A stretch of 64,000 nucleotides of DNA, from assembly GCF_900188125.1 (NCBI RefSeq), contig NZ_FZOW01000009.1, forward strand, positions 203,330-267,329. Reading direction: 5' to 3'. The stretch is from Rhodococcoides kyotonense (GTDB lineage Bacteria; Actinomycetota; Actinomycetes; Mycobacteriales; Mycobacteriaceae). Position numbers and translations under genes: made by a program. Of the stretch, positions 1 to 8,307 are shown piece by piece (position 1 is the first letter of the stretch; the number at the start of each line of letters is the position of its first letter). Under the pieces are notes generated by a model, which was not told where the DNA came from, ran no database searches, and was given only the letters and a program-made list of their open reading frames with translations.

Positions 1-243
1 GTACCGGCAGATCAGCTCAGGGCGGAAGTCCGTGCATGGGCAGACGAGATCTTGCTGCTCTCCCCCTTCACCTTGAAAGTGCTCAAGCAGTCCCTCAACG
101 CCGACTCGGAACACTTCATAGCGCAAGGTGCGATGGCGATTTCGACGTTGAAAGTCTTCGGCGAGTCCGAGGAAGCCAAGGAAGGCATCACCGCATTCAA
201 CGAGAAGCGCAAGCCCGACTTCTCGAAGTACCGCGGAAACTAG
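1..243 (+). CDS. BadI-like crotonase, C-terminal fragment (partial at window edge)
   Basis: Open from the first base; the visible 80 residues are the end of an enoyl-CoA hydratase/isomerase (crotonase) protein. The tail SPFTLKVLKQSLNAD followed by EEAKEGITAFNEKRKPDF is the C-terminal trimerisation and lid region of the MenB/BadI branch. From memory it is closer to 2-ketocyclohexanecarboxyl-CoA hydrolase (BadI) than to ordinary hydratases. BadI opens the 2-keto ring hydrolytically to pimeloyl-CoA. The active-site half lies outside the window, so function rests on the tail and on the BadH-like and AliA-like genes nearby. It is followed at 337 by an acyl-CoA dehydrogenase on the same strand. Confidence 0.7.
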   Translation, partial: VPADQLRAEVRAWADEILLLSPFTLKVLKQSLNADSEHFIAQGAMAISTLKVFGESEEAKEGITAFNEKRKPDFSKYRGN

Positions 244-336
244 TAGCGACGTCGGCGTCACTGCCGTCACTGGGTCGAACCCACGTGACCGCAGTGACGC
301 CGATATCGTGCTTATACATCGAGGAGCACCGAAACC

Positions 337-1473
337 ATGCGTTTCACCGATGAACAACAGCACTTCGCACGCGCAGTGCGTGACCTCTGCGACGCCGAAT
401 GCGGGACTCTTTCGAAACGAGATGTGCTCACCGAGAACGGAACTGTGGCCAACAGTCCCGAGATCCTCGCGAAGATGGCAAAACTCGGATGGCTGGGGGT
501 TTCCTTGCCCGAGCAATACGGCGGAGGCGGCGCCGGCATGGTCGACGAGTGCATCTTCCTCGAGGAGACATCGCGCGGCCTCGCACCGATCATCGGGTAC
601 TCGACAGGCCTCACCGCGGTGCAGACCTATCTCCGATACGGCACCGAGGAACAGAAGAAATCGGTCGTCACCAACATGGCGTCCGGCAAACTCGAAGCCA
701 TCGCACTGAGCGAGCCCGGCGCAGGGTCCGACCTCGGCGGCGTACGCATCAAAGCCGAACGCGTCGGTGACCACTACATCGTCAACGGACAGAAGACCTG
801 GATCTCGGCCGCGCATGTCGCCGAGAACATCCTCCTCCTCGTCCGTGAAGATTCGAGCGGTCCGAAGCATCAGGGACTCACGCTGCTGATGGTGCCGACC
901 GACACTCCAGGCCTCACCATGCACGAGGTGAAGACCATGGAGGCGCGCACGTGCAACGACCTGTATTTCACCGACGCACAGATCCCCGTATCCGCGGTCG
1001 TGGGTCAACCGGGGCAGGCGTGGAAGCACCTCATGCGTGGGCTCAGTGTCGAACGCCTGATCATCGCGACGATGTCGATGGGCGCCGCCCAACGGTCGCT
1101 CGACGACGCCATCGCCTTCGTCAAGGACCGCGAGCAGTTCGGACGTAGCATCAGTTCGTTCCAAGCCATCCGACACCGCATCGCAGATCTGGCCACCGAG
1201 ATCGACTACTGCCGCACCTTTGTCTACTCCGTCGCCGAACGAATCGATGCAGGCGAGGAGGATTCGCTCAACCGCCAGGGTTCCATGGCGAAGCTCAAGT
1301 GCACCGAGATCGCCAAGAAAAGTGCGCTGGAAGCGATGCAGATGATGGGCGGTTACGGGTACGCGCGCGAGTACGGAATGGAAGAGCAGGTTCGACGCTC
1401 GCTCGCCCCTCCGATCTATGGCGGTACCAACGAGATTCAGCGCGACATCATCTCGAAGAGTCTGGGCCTGTAG
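337..1473 (+). CDS. acyl-CoA dehydrogenase
   Basis: A 378-residue FAD-dependent acyl-CoA dehydrogenase of usual length, introducing an alpha,beta double bond in an acyl-CoA. Visible motifs are ALSEPGAGSDLGG (flavin/substrate signature), KTWISAAHVAENI and, near the C-terminus, the catalytic-base segment IYGGTNEIQRDI with its Glu. The start is ATG with GAGGAG about 10 bases upstream. It lies between the BadI-like fragment and a dienoyl-CoA reductase-like SDR, all on the plus strand, so the three probably form one operon. Substrate unknown; a cyclohexanecarboxyl-CoA dehydrogenase (AliB-type) role is possible but not shown by sequence. Confidence 0.92.
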   Translation: MRFTDEQQHFARAVRDLCDAECGTLSKRDVLTENGTVANSPEILAKMAKLGWLGVSLPEQYGGGGAGMVDECIFLEETSRGLAPIIGYSTGLTAVQTYLRYGTEEQKKSVVTNMASGKLEAIALSEPGAGSDLGGVRIKAERVGDHYIVNGQKTWISAAHVAENILLLVREDSSGPKHQGLTLLMVPTDTPGLTMHEVKTMEARTCNDLYFTDAQIPVSAVVGQPGQAWKHLMRGLSVERLIIATMSMGAAQRSLDDAIAFVKDREQFGRSISSFQAIRHRIADLATEIDYCRTFVYSVAERIDAGEEDSLNRQGSMAKLKCTEIAKKSALEAMQMMGGYGYAREYGMEEQVRRSLAPPIYGGTNEIQRDIISKSLGL

Positions 1474-1501
1474 TGGCCACACCCACCCGAAAGGATCATC
1501 G

Positions 1502-2401
1502 ATGACAACGACGCCGTTGTTCGCACCCACCACCCTTGCAGGCAAGCGAATTCTCATCACCGGCGGTGGCACCGGTCTGGGACGCGGCGTCGCCCGACAT
1601 CTCGTCGACAACGGCGCCGAAGTACACCTGTGGGGCAGGCGCCCCGCGGTGCTGGAAGAGGCGGCAGCAGAGGCGTCGGCCTCCCGGCCGGGCAGCGTGC
1701 ACTGGCAGACCGTCGACGTCCGCAAAGCGGATCTCGTCGGTGCCGCAATGGACGAGATCTGGGACAGGCACGGCCCGTTGACCGGAGTGATCAACAACGC
1801 CGCTGCGAACTTCATCGCACCGACCGAATCGTTGAGCGCGCGAGGCTTCGAAGCGGTTACCTCCACCGTCATGAACGGATCGTTCAATACAGCGCACGCA
1901 GCAGGAAAGCGCTGGATCGCCGGCAAACAAAAGGGTGTCGTTCTGTCCACCCTCACCACCTGGGTGTGGAGTGGGTCTGCATTCGTCGTGCCGTCTGCGA
2001 TGGCCAAGGCCGCCGTGCACGCTATGACGATGTCGCTTGCCGTCGAATGGGCGCGTTACGGGATCCGGTTCAATGCCATTGCTTCAGGCCCGATCCCGAC
2101 GGATTACGCATGGGAGATGCTCAACCCGACGGACAAGAGTGCTGTCGGAGCAACGCAGGCGGATCAGGTTCCTGCTGGTCGTATGGGCACGATCGAGGAA
2201 CTGGCGAACCTGACAACGTTCCTGCTGTCCGACGGCTGCGACTATCTGACGGGTCAAACGATCGCAATGGACGGCGGTCAGATGCTGGCAGGACCAGGCA
2301 CGTTCGCGGGCCTCACATCGATGTCCGACGAGGACTGGGTGGCTGCGCGTGAAAAGAGCAAGGCCGCAAGCGAAGTGGCCAAGTCTCAGCGCGGCGTCTG
2401 A
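1502..2401 (+). CDS. SDR oxidoreductase, 2,4-dienoyl-CoA reductase-like
   Basis: A 299-residue short-chain dehydrogenase. The NAD(P)-binding glycine motif TGGGTGLG is near residue 22 and the NNAA motif follows. The usual catalytic YxxxK reads SAMAK, so Ser replaces the catalytic Tyr. That substitution is typical of peroxisomal/mitochondrial-type 2,4-dienoyl-CoA reductases, as is the VEWARYGIRFNAIASGPI segment. It probably reduces 2,4-dienoyl-CoA intermediates so beta-oxidation can continue. The start at 1502 follows GAAAGGATC; the open frame runs further upstream but overlaps the preceding gene. It ends in front of a strong terminator hairpin. Confidence 0.85.
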   Translation: MTTTPLFAPTTLAGKRILITGGGTGLGRGVARHLVDNGAEVHLWGRRPAVLEEAAAEASASRPGSVHWQTVDVRKADLVGAAMDEIWDRHGPLTGVINNAAANFIAPTESLSARGFEAVTSTVMNGSFNTAHAAGKRWIAGKQKGVVLSTLTTWVWSGSAFVVPSAMAKAAVHAMTMSLAVEWARYGIRFNAIASGPIPTDYAWEMLNPTDKSAVGATQADQVPAGRMGTIEELANLTTFLLSDGCDYLTGQTIAMDGGQMLAGPGTFAGLTSMSDEDWVAAREKSKAASEVAKSQRGV

Positions 2402-2420
2402 TTTTCCACAGACGAAAAGG

Positions 2421-2448
2421 ATGGCCGGTGGGGGTTCCCACCGGCCAT
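2421..2448. terminator. bidirectional intrinsic terminator
   Basis: Perfect 12-bp inverted repeat (2421-2432 and 2437-2448, stem ATGGCCGGTGGG) with a 4-base loop. A T-run follows on the plus strand and an A-rich run precedes it, so it can work in both directions. It separates the convergent SDR (plus) and kinase-like gene (minus). Confidence 0.85.
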
Positions 2449-2459
2449 CTTTTTCGTCG

Positions 2460-3482
2460 CTAGGCAATCCCCGCTGCGCGGTGGGCTGCGCCGAGGAAGG
2501 ACTCGACCAACGCCGGATCCTTGTAGTAAAGGTCCCCGACTCCGCGATCGGCTCGACGGCGACCGTACTCGTACAGCACCGCCAGCTTCCACAGCGCCAG
2601 AGCCGTGTACCAGTCGATGTTCCCTAGATCTGCACCGGTGACTGCGGAATACCGCTGAGCGATCTCGTCCCGGGTCGGATATCCGTCCTCGAGGACTGCG
2701 ATGCCCAGCTCGGCTGTCGGCGTCAACGGCTCGCCCGCAACCGGATACGACGCCAAGAAGTAGCCGACGTCGAACAACGGGTCGCCTATGGTTGCCAACT
2801 CCCAGTCCAACACCGCAGCGATACGTCCCGGCGAATCCGGTGCCAGGATTACATTCCCGATGCGATAGTCGTTGTGAATGATTGCTGCTCCCGACTCGGA
2901 GGGAACGTTCGCCGCAAGCCAGCCATCGATGGCTGCGAAAGCAGCAGGCGGCCTGCCCGACTCGTCGGCCACCAACTTACCCATGCGTTCCAGGTGACGA
3001 CGATTGAATCCCTCGGGCTTTCCTATGTCGTCCAAACCCGCAGCGCGCCAGTCGACCTTGTGCAGCGCTGCGAGTGTGTCGACAAGGTCGTACGCGACCG
3101 CCAGACGGTCGGCTGGAGATCGGAGCGCATCCGGCGTTTCCGTCGTCACCACCGGTCCCTGGACATGGCTCATCACGTAGAAGGGCACGTCGAGGACGTC
3201 ACCGACCTGGCCGGTCGCGAGAACATCCGCGACCGGAACGTCGGTGCCGCTCAGCGCAGAGATCAAACGCGCTTCCCGGAGCATGTCGTGTGCACCGCGT
3301 GGAACCGGCGGCGGCGGCGGACGCCGAAGCACCATCTGCCTGGTTCCATCACTGACCAGATAGGTCAGGTTCGAGTGACCGTCGCCGATCGTCGCTGTCG
3401 TCACCGGACCCGACGCGAGACCGCGCTCCTCGAGGAACTGCTGCAGCGCCCTCAGCTGCTCATCGGACCATTCCCACATCAC
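2460..3482 (-). CDS. APH-family phosphotransferase (ACAD10/11-kinase-like)
   Basis: A 340-residue aminoglycoside-phosphotransferase-fold protein. The catalytic loop reads IIHNDYRIGNVIL (HxDxxxxN, with Asn in place of the usual Gly after His) and the metal-binding segment is AVLDWELATIGDP. This subfamily sits beside acyl-CoA dehydrogenases in actinobacteria and resembles the kinase domain of mammalian ACAD10/ACAD11, which phosphorylates hydroxyacyl-CoAs before elimination. A similar role on a hydroxyacyl-CoA is inferred. It is the last gene of a leftward series (8225 to 2460). The start is GTG at 3482 or ATG at 3479. Confidence 0.85.
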   Translation of the reverse strand: MMWEWSDEQLRALQQFLEERGLASGPVTTATIGDGHSNLTYLVSDGTRQMVLRRPPPPPVPRGAHDMLREARLISALSGTDVPVADVLATGQVGDVLDVPFYVMSHVQGPVVTTETPDALRSPADRLAVAYDLVDTLAALHKVDWRAAGLDDIGKPEGFNRRHLERMGKLVADESGRPPAAFAAIDGWLAANVPSESGAAIIHNDYRIGNVILAPDSPGRIAAVLDWELATIGDPLFDVGYFLASYPVAGEPLTPTAELGIAVLEDGYPTRDEIAQRYSAVTGADLGNIDWYTALALWKLAVLYEYGRRRADRGVGDLYYKDPALVESFLGAAHRAAGIA

Positions 3483-3525
3483 ACACCGGCCTGTCGTTCG
3501 TTTCGAAAAATGCTCGTATTCCAGA

Positions 3526-4374
3526 TCACTGACCCGTGAAACGGGGCTGACGCTTTTCTTTGAATGCTGCTAGTGCCTCCGGCATGTCGCTGCCACGTGT
3601 GAGCAGGGCCTGACCGCGATTCTCCAATTCCAACGCCGCCGCGTAGGAGGACACTTCCTGGTTTCGCTGCAGGGCGCGCTTCGACATCCGCACACCACCC
3701 GGCGAGTTCTGTGCGATCTGACCAGCAAGTTCGACGGCTGCGCTCATCAAGTCGTCGGCAGGCACAATTCGGTTGGCAAGTCCTATCCGGACGGCTTCCT
3801 CTGCTTCGACCAATCGGGCGGTGAACCCGATCTCGGCGGCGCGCCCATATCCGACGAGCCGGGTCAACTGCCACGACGTCCCGAGTTCACCGACGGACAA
3901 TCCGACCTTGACGAACGCGGCGCTGAACTTCGCGGTCGGTGCCAGCAAACGGATGTCCGCTGCGAGCGCAAGAGCCATTCCGCCGCCGGTCGCGGCACCG
4001 TGCACGGCTGCAATGACAGGAAACGGCAGATGCCGAATGGCGGCCAGACCACCGGTCGCGGTTTCCTGGAATTTCAAGAAGTCGCGCACACCCATCGTGG
4101 TGATCACATCGATTTCGTCCAGGTCGAACCCAGCACAGAACGCCCGCTCCCCTTCCCCTCGAACGATGAGGGCCCGCGCGTCGGTGTCACGCAACGCGTA
4201 CGCGACAGTGTTGTACTCCTCGAACATCTTCACTGTCTGGGAGTTCATGCGGGCCGGGCGGTCGTTGTAGAGCACGACTATCTTGCCCGGCAGAACCTCG
4301 AGCCTCAGGGTCTCGAGCTCCGGCGGCGTGTAGTTGCTGAGTGTTGCTGCCTCGTGGCTGATCATGTCCGTCAT
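3526..4374 (-). CDS. enoyl-CoA hydratase/isomerase family protein (tandem copy 1)
   Basis: A 282-residue crotonase-fold protein. The oxyanion-hole segments are present (GERAFCAGFDLDEI; AVHGAATGGGMALALAADI), but the two acidic residues of true enoyl-CoA hydratases are not at their usual places: MALAL replaces the ELAM-type segment and AFVKVGLS replaces the PE motif. It may therefore be an isomerase, hydrolase or another crotonase reaction. It is a close paralog of the next gene upstream; the C-termini (YAAALELENRGQALLTRG) are nearly identical. The ATG at 4374 lies five bases after the neighbour's stop. The longer open frame to 4728 overlaps that neighbour. Confidence 0.87.
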   Translation of the reverse strand: MTDMISHEAATLSNYTPPELETLRLEVLPGKIVVLYNDRPARMNSQTVKMFEEYNTVAYALRDTDARALIVRGEGERAFCAGFDLDEIDVITTMGVRDFLKFQETATGGLAAIRHLPFPVIAAVHGAATGGGMALALAADIRLLAPTAKFSAAFVKVGLSVGELGTSWQLTRLVGYGRAAEIGFTARLVEAEEAVRIGLANRIVPADDLMSAAVELAGQIAQNSPGGVRMSKRALQRNQEVSSYAAALELENRGQALLTRGSDMPEALAAFKEKRQPRFTGQ

Positions 4375-4379
4375 GACTG

Positions 4380-5192
4380 TCACTTCCCGGTGAACTGTGG
4401 GGTGCGCTTTTCCTTGAACGCCGCCAATGCTTCGGGCATGTCCTCGCCACGCGTCAACAGAGCTTGCCCGCGATTCTCGAGTTCGAGTGCAGCGGCGTAC
4501 GAGGCGACTTCCATGTTCGCCTGCAGGGCACGCTTCGACAACTGCACTCCGCCCGGCGAATTGAGACAGATCTTCTTCGCGAGTTCCACTGCCTCGTTCA
4601 CCAGATCCTCGGGCGAGAACACCGAGTTGATCAGCCCGATCTCCTCCGCCTCGACCGCTTCGATGAATCGTCCTGTGTAGGCGAACTCTGCGGCGCGCGC
4701 CGGTCCGATCAACCGTGACAACAACCACGATGCTCCGAGATCGCCTGCAGACAGGCCGATTCGGACGAACGCTGCGTTGAACCGGGCTCTGGTGGATCCG
4801 ACGCGAATGTCTGCTGCAAGTGTGAGCGACAAACCGCCACCCGCGGCGGCACCGTTGACTGCGGCGATGACCGGAATGCGCATTGCGCGAATCGCGGCCA
4901 GACCTCGCGCGGCGAGCTCCTGCTGATCGAGCATCCCCATCGGTGACAATGAAGTGAGCAGCTCGGCGTCGTCGAGATCGTAGCCTCCGCAGAACGCTTT
5001 GCCTGCGCCGGTGAGCACCAACACTCGGACATCATCGTCGCGATCGAGAGTGCGTGCGAGAGTTTCCAATTCGACGAACATCACATTTGTCATCGAGTTC
5101 ATCCTCGACGGCCGATTCAGTGTCGCCAGTACCACTCCTGGAGAGGGCTCGGTGATCTCTATGGTCTCGAGATCGAGATTCGCGTACGTCAT
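4380..5192 (-). CDS. enoyl-CoA hydratase/isomerase family protein (tandem copy 2)
   Basis: A 270-residue crotonase with GAGKAFCGGYDLDDA and AVNGAAAGGGLSLTLAADI oxyanion segments. The second half reads AFVRIGLSAGDLGASW rather than the PE-containing hydratase motif, as in its downstream paralog. The two look like a tandem duplication that has diverged mainly at the N-terminus. Its ATG overlaps the stop of the racemase-like gene upstream (ATGA), so the genes are translationally coupled. Reaction not assignable from sequence. Confidence 0.88.
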   Translation of the reverse strand: MTYANLDLETIEITEPSPGVVLATLNRPSRMNSMTNVMFVELETLARTLDRDDDVRVLVLTGAGKAFCGGYDLDDAELLTSLSPMGMLDQQELAARGLAAIRAMRIPVIAAVNGAAAGGGLSLTLAADIRVGSTRARFNAAFVRIGLSAGDLGASWLLSRLIGPARAAEFAYTGRFIEAVEAEEIGLINSVFSPEDLVNEAVELAKKICLNSPGGVQLSKRALQANMEVASYAAALELENRGQALLTRGEDMPEALAAFKEKRTPQFTGK

Positions 5193-6397
5193 CTGTGTTC
5201 GACTCCTTCGGTTGTCGCCCTTTCAGGGCCGAGTGTTGTTTGACTGATCACGCCCGAGGCGAGCCAAGCTTCGATCGTCGTGGCGTCGACGCCCCAACTT
5301 GTTGCGACGGCCGTGGAGTGCTCGCCCGGCAGGGGTGGACGTCGATCCACCTCCGCTGGTGTTCGACTGAATTTCGGCGCCGGGACGGGTTGAACGATCC
5401 CGTCGACCTCGACGAACGACTGACGCGCGGCATTGTGCGGGTGCCTCGGCGCTTCGTCGGCATCGAGCACCGGAGCGACGCAAGGATTCGAACCCGCCGC
5501 GGCGGACACCCATTCGTCCCGCGTTCTGGTACGCACCGCGTCGGCGAACACCTGCTTCATCTCGGGCCACCTCGACTGGTCGTTCTGGTCGCCCAGTTCG
5601 TCCGAGATCCCGAGCAGAGTGACCAGATCGGCGTAGAAGTGCGGCTCCATGCCTGCCACCGAAAGCCACTTGCCGTCTGCTGTCTCGTATACGTCGTAGA
5701 AGGGTGCACCACTGTCGACGATGTTGGTGCCACGCTCTCGGTTCCAAGTGCCGTTCTGAACGAAACCGTAGAACGCGGTCGCCAGCAGTGCCGCTCCCTC
5801 GACCATCGAGGCATCGACGACCTGACCCTTGCCGGAGGTCTGACGTTCGACGAGCGCACCGAGAATTCCGAGCGCGAGAATCATTCCACCGCCGGCGAAG
5901 TCACCGACGAGACTCAGCGGAGGGGTCGGTGGTTGGCCACGGCGACCGATCATCGACAGAGCTCCACTCAGAGCGACGTAGTTGATGTCGTGGCCGACGG
6001 TCTGAGCGAACGGGCCGTCTTGACCGAATCCTGTCATACGCCCATAGATCACCCGGGTGTTTCTCTCGGCGCACTGCTGAGGTCCTACGCCGAGACGCTC
6101 GGTCACCCCGGGCCTGAACCCTTCGATGACGATGTCGGCACTGTCGACGAGCGAGAGCACCACCTCGGCTCCGTCCGGATGCTTGAGATCCACCGCGATC
6201 GATCGTCTGCCGCGATGAAGCAGTTCGGTGCGAAAGTCAGCATTGGGCCCGACGAGGCCGGCTCCGCTCACACGGTCGACGCGAATGACGTCGGCTCCGA
6301 GGTCGGCGAGAAGCATCGCGCAGAACGGGCCTGGACCGATAGACCCCAGTTCGACGACTTTGATCCCTTTCAGGGGACCTGTGAATGTCTCGCTCAT
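5189..6397 (-). CDS. CaiB/BaiF family CoA transferase, alpha-methylacyl-CoA racemase-like
   Basis: A 402-residue class III CoA-transferase-fold protein. GHDINYVALSGALSMIGR and the following SLVGDFAGGGMILALGI closely match alpha-methylacyl-CoA racemases rather than formyl-CoA transferases; the His-Asp of GHD and the Asp of GDF are the expected catalytic residues. The family interconverts R and S 2-methylacyl-CoA so that S-specific dehydrogenases can act, which implies a methyl-branched substrate. ATG 6397 is chosen because a purine-rich site lies just upstream; an in-frame ATG at 6427 has no better site. It is coupled to the crotonase at 5192 by a 4-base overlap. Confidence 0.85.
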   Translation of the reverse strand: MSETFTGPLKGIKVVELGSIGPGPFCAMLLADLGADVIRVDRVSGAGLVGPNADFRTELLHRGRRSIAVDLKHPDGAEVVLSLVDSADIVIEGFRPGVTERLGVGPQQCAERNTRVIYGRMTGFGQDGPFAQTVGHDINYVALSGALSMIGRRGQPPTPPLSLVGDFAGGGMILALGILGALVERQTSGKGQVVDASMVEGAALLATAFYGFVQNGTWNRERGTNIVDSGAPFYDVYETADGKWLSVAGMEPHFYADLVTLLGISDELGDQNDQSRWPEMKQVFADAVRTRTRDEWVSAAAGSNPCVAPVLDADEAPRHPHNAARQSFVEVDGIVQPVPAPKFSRTPAEVDRRPPLPGEHSTAVATSWGVDATTIEAWLASGVISQTTLGPERATTEGVEHR

Positions 6398-6448
6398 ACG
6401 TGGTTTCTCTTCTCGAATGGTCGGCACTGCCTGGTCTACGAACGTCGC

Positions 6449-7441
6449 TCATCCCCCGACGGGGTGCGAGGCTCTTCCGTTGCGGGTGACGTCGGGGCTC
6501 GCCCGCTCTCCGCCCACCACGAGAATCACGGACAGCACGACGACGCCACCGCCGATCAGCACCGGCACGGTGACCGGCTCCGAGAGGACGAGCCATCCCA
6601 GGAAGATCGCCACGACGGGGTTGACGTAGGCGTGCGTTGCAACGAGCGAGACCGGGGCGTTACCGAGAAGCCATACATACGAGGTGAATCCGATGATCGA
6701 GCCGATCAGGACGAGGTATGCAAGAGCACCCCAAGTACGTGTTCCGACCGTTCCGTCGAAAGACTCTCCAACGGCAAGTGCACCCAGCGACATGACCGAC
6801 CCTGCAACCACCAATTGATAGGTCGCCGCCACGAAGGGACTCCGCGGCAGCCAGATTCGCGGCTGAATCCACGAACCGAAAGACCAGCTGAGACTCGAGA
6901 TCAGGATGATGACGACACCGACCAGCGGTAGGCCACCTCCGTCGACACCCGGTCCGGCCGATATCAGGAAGATCAGCCCGGCAAGGCCGGCTCCGACCCC
7001 GATGAGCGACATGGCCGACGGCCTGTCGCCGCTGATCGTGCGGTACATCGCAATCCAGAGCGGGACGGTGGCGATGATCAGCGCTGTGATACCTGAAGGC
7101 ACGCCCTTCAGCTGTCCCAGCGAGGTCAGACCGTTTCCCATGGCGAGAAGGATCGTTCCCATGAAGACAACGCCGAGGCATTGCCTCCATGTCAGCGCGA
7201 ACTGACCGAACCCCGACCGTATCCCCAGAAAGAGTCCCATCAGGAGGCCTGCTGCGATGAAGCGCAAGCCCATCGATCCGAGGGGCGGTAGCTCGGTGAT
7301 GACCAACCGCACGGCCAGATAGATAGATCCCCAAATGACGTAGACGAGACCGAGAGCCAATGCCACAGCGCCGCGGCCGGCAGGCCTGGATACGGCCAAC
7401 CCTCCGCCTGAGCGCGCTGCGTCTGCCTGCTCGATCGCCAC
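6449..7441 (-). CDS. EamA/DMT-family membrane transporter
   Basis: A 330-residue protein with about ten hydrophobic segments in two repeats, typical of drug/metabolite transporters (EamA). It starts LGLVYVIWGSIYLAVRLVI and has a second-half segment YLVLIGSIIGFTSYVWLL. Such proteins export small metabolites or take up amino acids and organic acids; the substrate is unknown. The GTG start at 7441 is one base from the stop of the upstream hydratase, so the two are co-transcribed. The open frame continues upstream to 7636, but that part overlaps the hydratase. Confidence 0.85.
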   Translation of the reverse strand: MAIEQADAARSGGGLAVSRPAGRGAVALALGLVYVIWGSIYLAVRLVITELPPLGSMGLRFIAAGLLMGLFLGIRSGFGQFALTWRQCLGVVFMGTILLAMGNGLTSLGQLKGVPSGITALIIATVPLWIAMYRTISGDRPSAMSLIGVGAGLAGLIFLISAGPGVDGGGLPLVGVVIILISSLSWSFGSWIQPRIWLPRSPFVAATYQLVVAGSVMSLGALAVGESFDGTVGTRTWGALAYLVLIGSIIGFTSYVWLLGNAPVSLVATHAYVNPVVAIFLGWLVLSEPVTVPVLIGGGVVVLSVILVVGGERASPDVTRNGRASHPVGG

Positions 7442-7442
7442 G

Positions 7443-8225
7443 TCAGGAGAACTCGGGTGCGCGCTTCTCGAGGAACGCGGTGATGCCTTCCTTGGCCTCG
7501 CCGTCCTCGAACAAGTCCTGTTCCTGGGCAACCTCGTACGCGAAGCCGTCGTCGATCGGAAGATCGAACGACGCGTCGACCGTGCGAATGACCGCTCGCT
7601 GCGCCGGAAGAGACTTGGTGACGAGTGTCTTGGCAAGCTCGACCGCTGCCTCGACAGCGGTTCCCGCTGGGACGAGTCGATCGATCAAACCGATGGCGTG
7701 TGCTTCGGCAGCGGGCACCTGACGCGCAGTCAGCATGATGTCGAGCGCGCGGCCACGGCCTACGAGTCGCGGAAGCCGTTGTGTTCCACCGGCGCCCGGG
7801 ATGAGGCCGAGTTTGACCTCGGGCAGACCGAACGACGCTTCGCCGCCTCCGACCCGAAGGTGGCAGGCCATGGCCAGCTCCAACCCACCGCCGAGCGCAA
7901 GCCCGTCGACCGCGGCGACGGTGATCCGATCGGCCGATGCCAGGCGATCCAGCGCGCCACGCAACTTGTCGCCGTATTCGGTGAACGATGCGGCGTCGAC
8001 GGCAGCCATGTGCTTGATGTCGGCGCCCGCGGCGAAGAAGTTCGGAATGCTCGACGAGACGACGATGACTTTGACCGTGCCATCTGCATCTGCAGCATCG
8101 ACCGCTGCGTTGATCCCGTCGATGATCGGCAGACCCAGGGCATTGGCGGGAGTGCGTTTCATGGTGACCACCATGATTCCGGCGTCGATGGTCCATTCGA
8201 CTGCGGAGGTTTTGCTGTCGGTCAT
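7443..8225 (-). CDS. enoyl-CoA hydratase (BadK-like candidate)
   Basis: A 260-residue crotonase with both hydratase acids present: GLALGGGLELAMACHL (first Glu) and FGLPEVKLGLIPGAGGTQR (second Glu). It should therefore hydrate a trans-2-enoyl-CoA to a 3-hydroxyacyl-CoA. The ending EAKEGITAFLEKRAPEFS is normal. With the BadH-like and BadI-like genes, hydration of cyclohex-1-ene-carboxyl-CoA (BadK) is a plausible inference. ATG 8225 is preferred because GAGGAC lies upstream; a longer open frame to 8267 lacks support. An inverted repeat lies in its promoter region. Confidence 0.88.
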   Translation of the reverse strand: MTDSKTSAVEWTIDAGIMVVTMKRTPANALGLPIIDGINAAVDAADADGTVKVIVVSSSIPNFFAAGADIKHMAAVDAASFTEYGDKLRGALDRLASADRITVAAVDGLALGGGLELAMACHLRVGGGEASFGLPEVKLGLIPGAGGTQRLPRLVGRGRALDIMLTARQVPAAEAHAIGLIDRLVPAGTAVEAAVELAKTLVTKSLPAQRAVIRTVDASFDLPIDDGFAYEVAQEQDLFEDGEAKEGITAFLEKRAPEFS

Positions 8226-8271
8226 ACGGTCCGTCCTCGTGTGTCTGGTGCGGCCGACATTCGGCAATAAT

Positions 8272-8295
8272 GTCCTACATTACTAATTGTAGGAC
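8272..8295. promoter_or_regulatory. perfect 8-bp inverted repeat, likely operator
   Basis: GTCCTACA (8272-8279) and TGTAGGAC (8288-8295) are perfect complements with an 8-base AT-rich spacer. It lies about 50 bases upstream of the hydratase start at 8225 and downstream of the MenB-like gene. The size and symmetry fit a dimeric repressor site (TetR type, for example). It differs from the TGGTCnGACCA sites elsewhere, and its regulator is not evident in the window. Confidence 0.55.
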
Positions 8296-8307
8296 CAAAA
8301 TGGAAGC

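Noticed and set aside
5195..6931. A 578-codon plus-strand frame
   Set aside because: Antisense to the racemase-like and DMT transporter genes; typical high-GC shadow frame.
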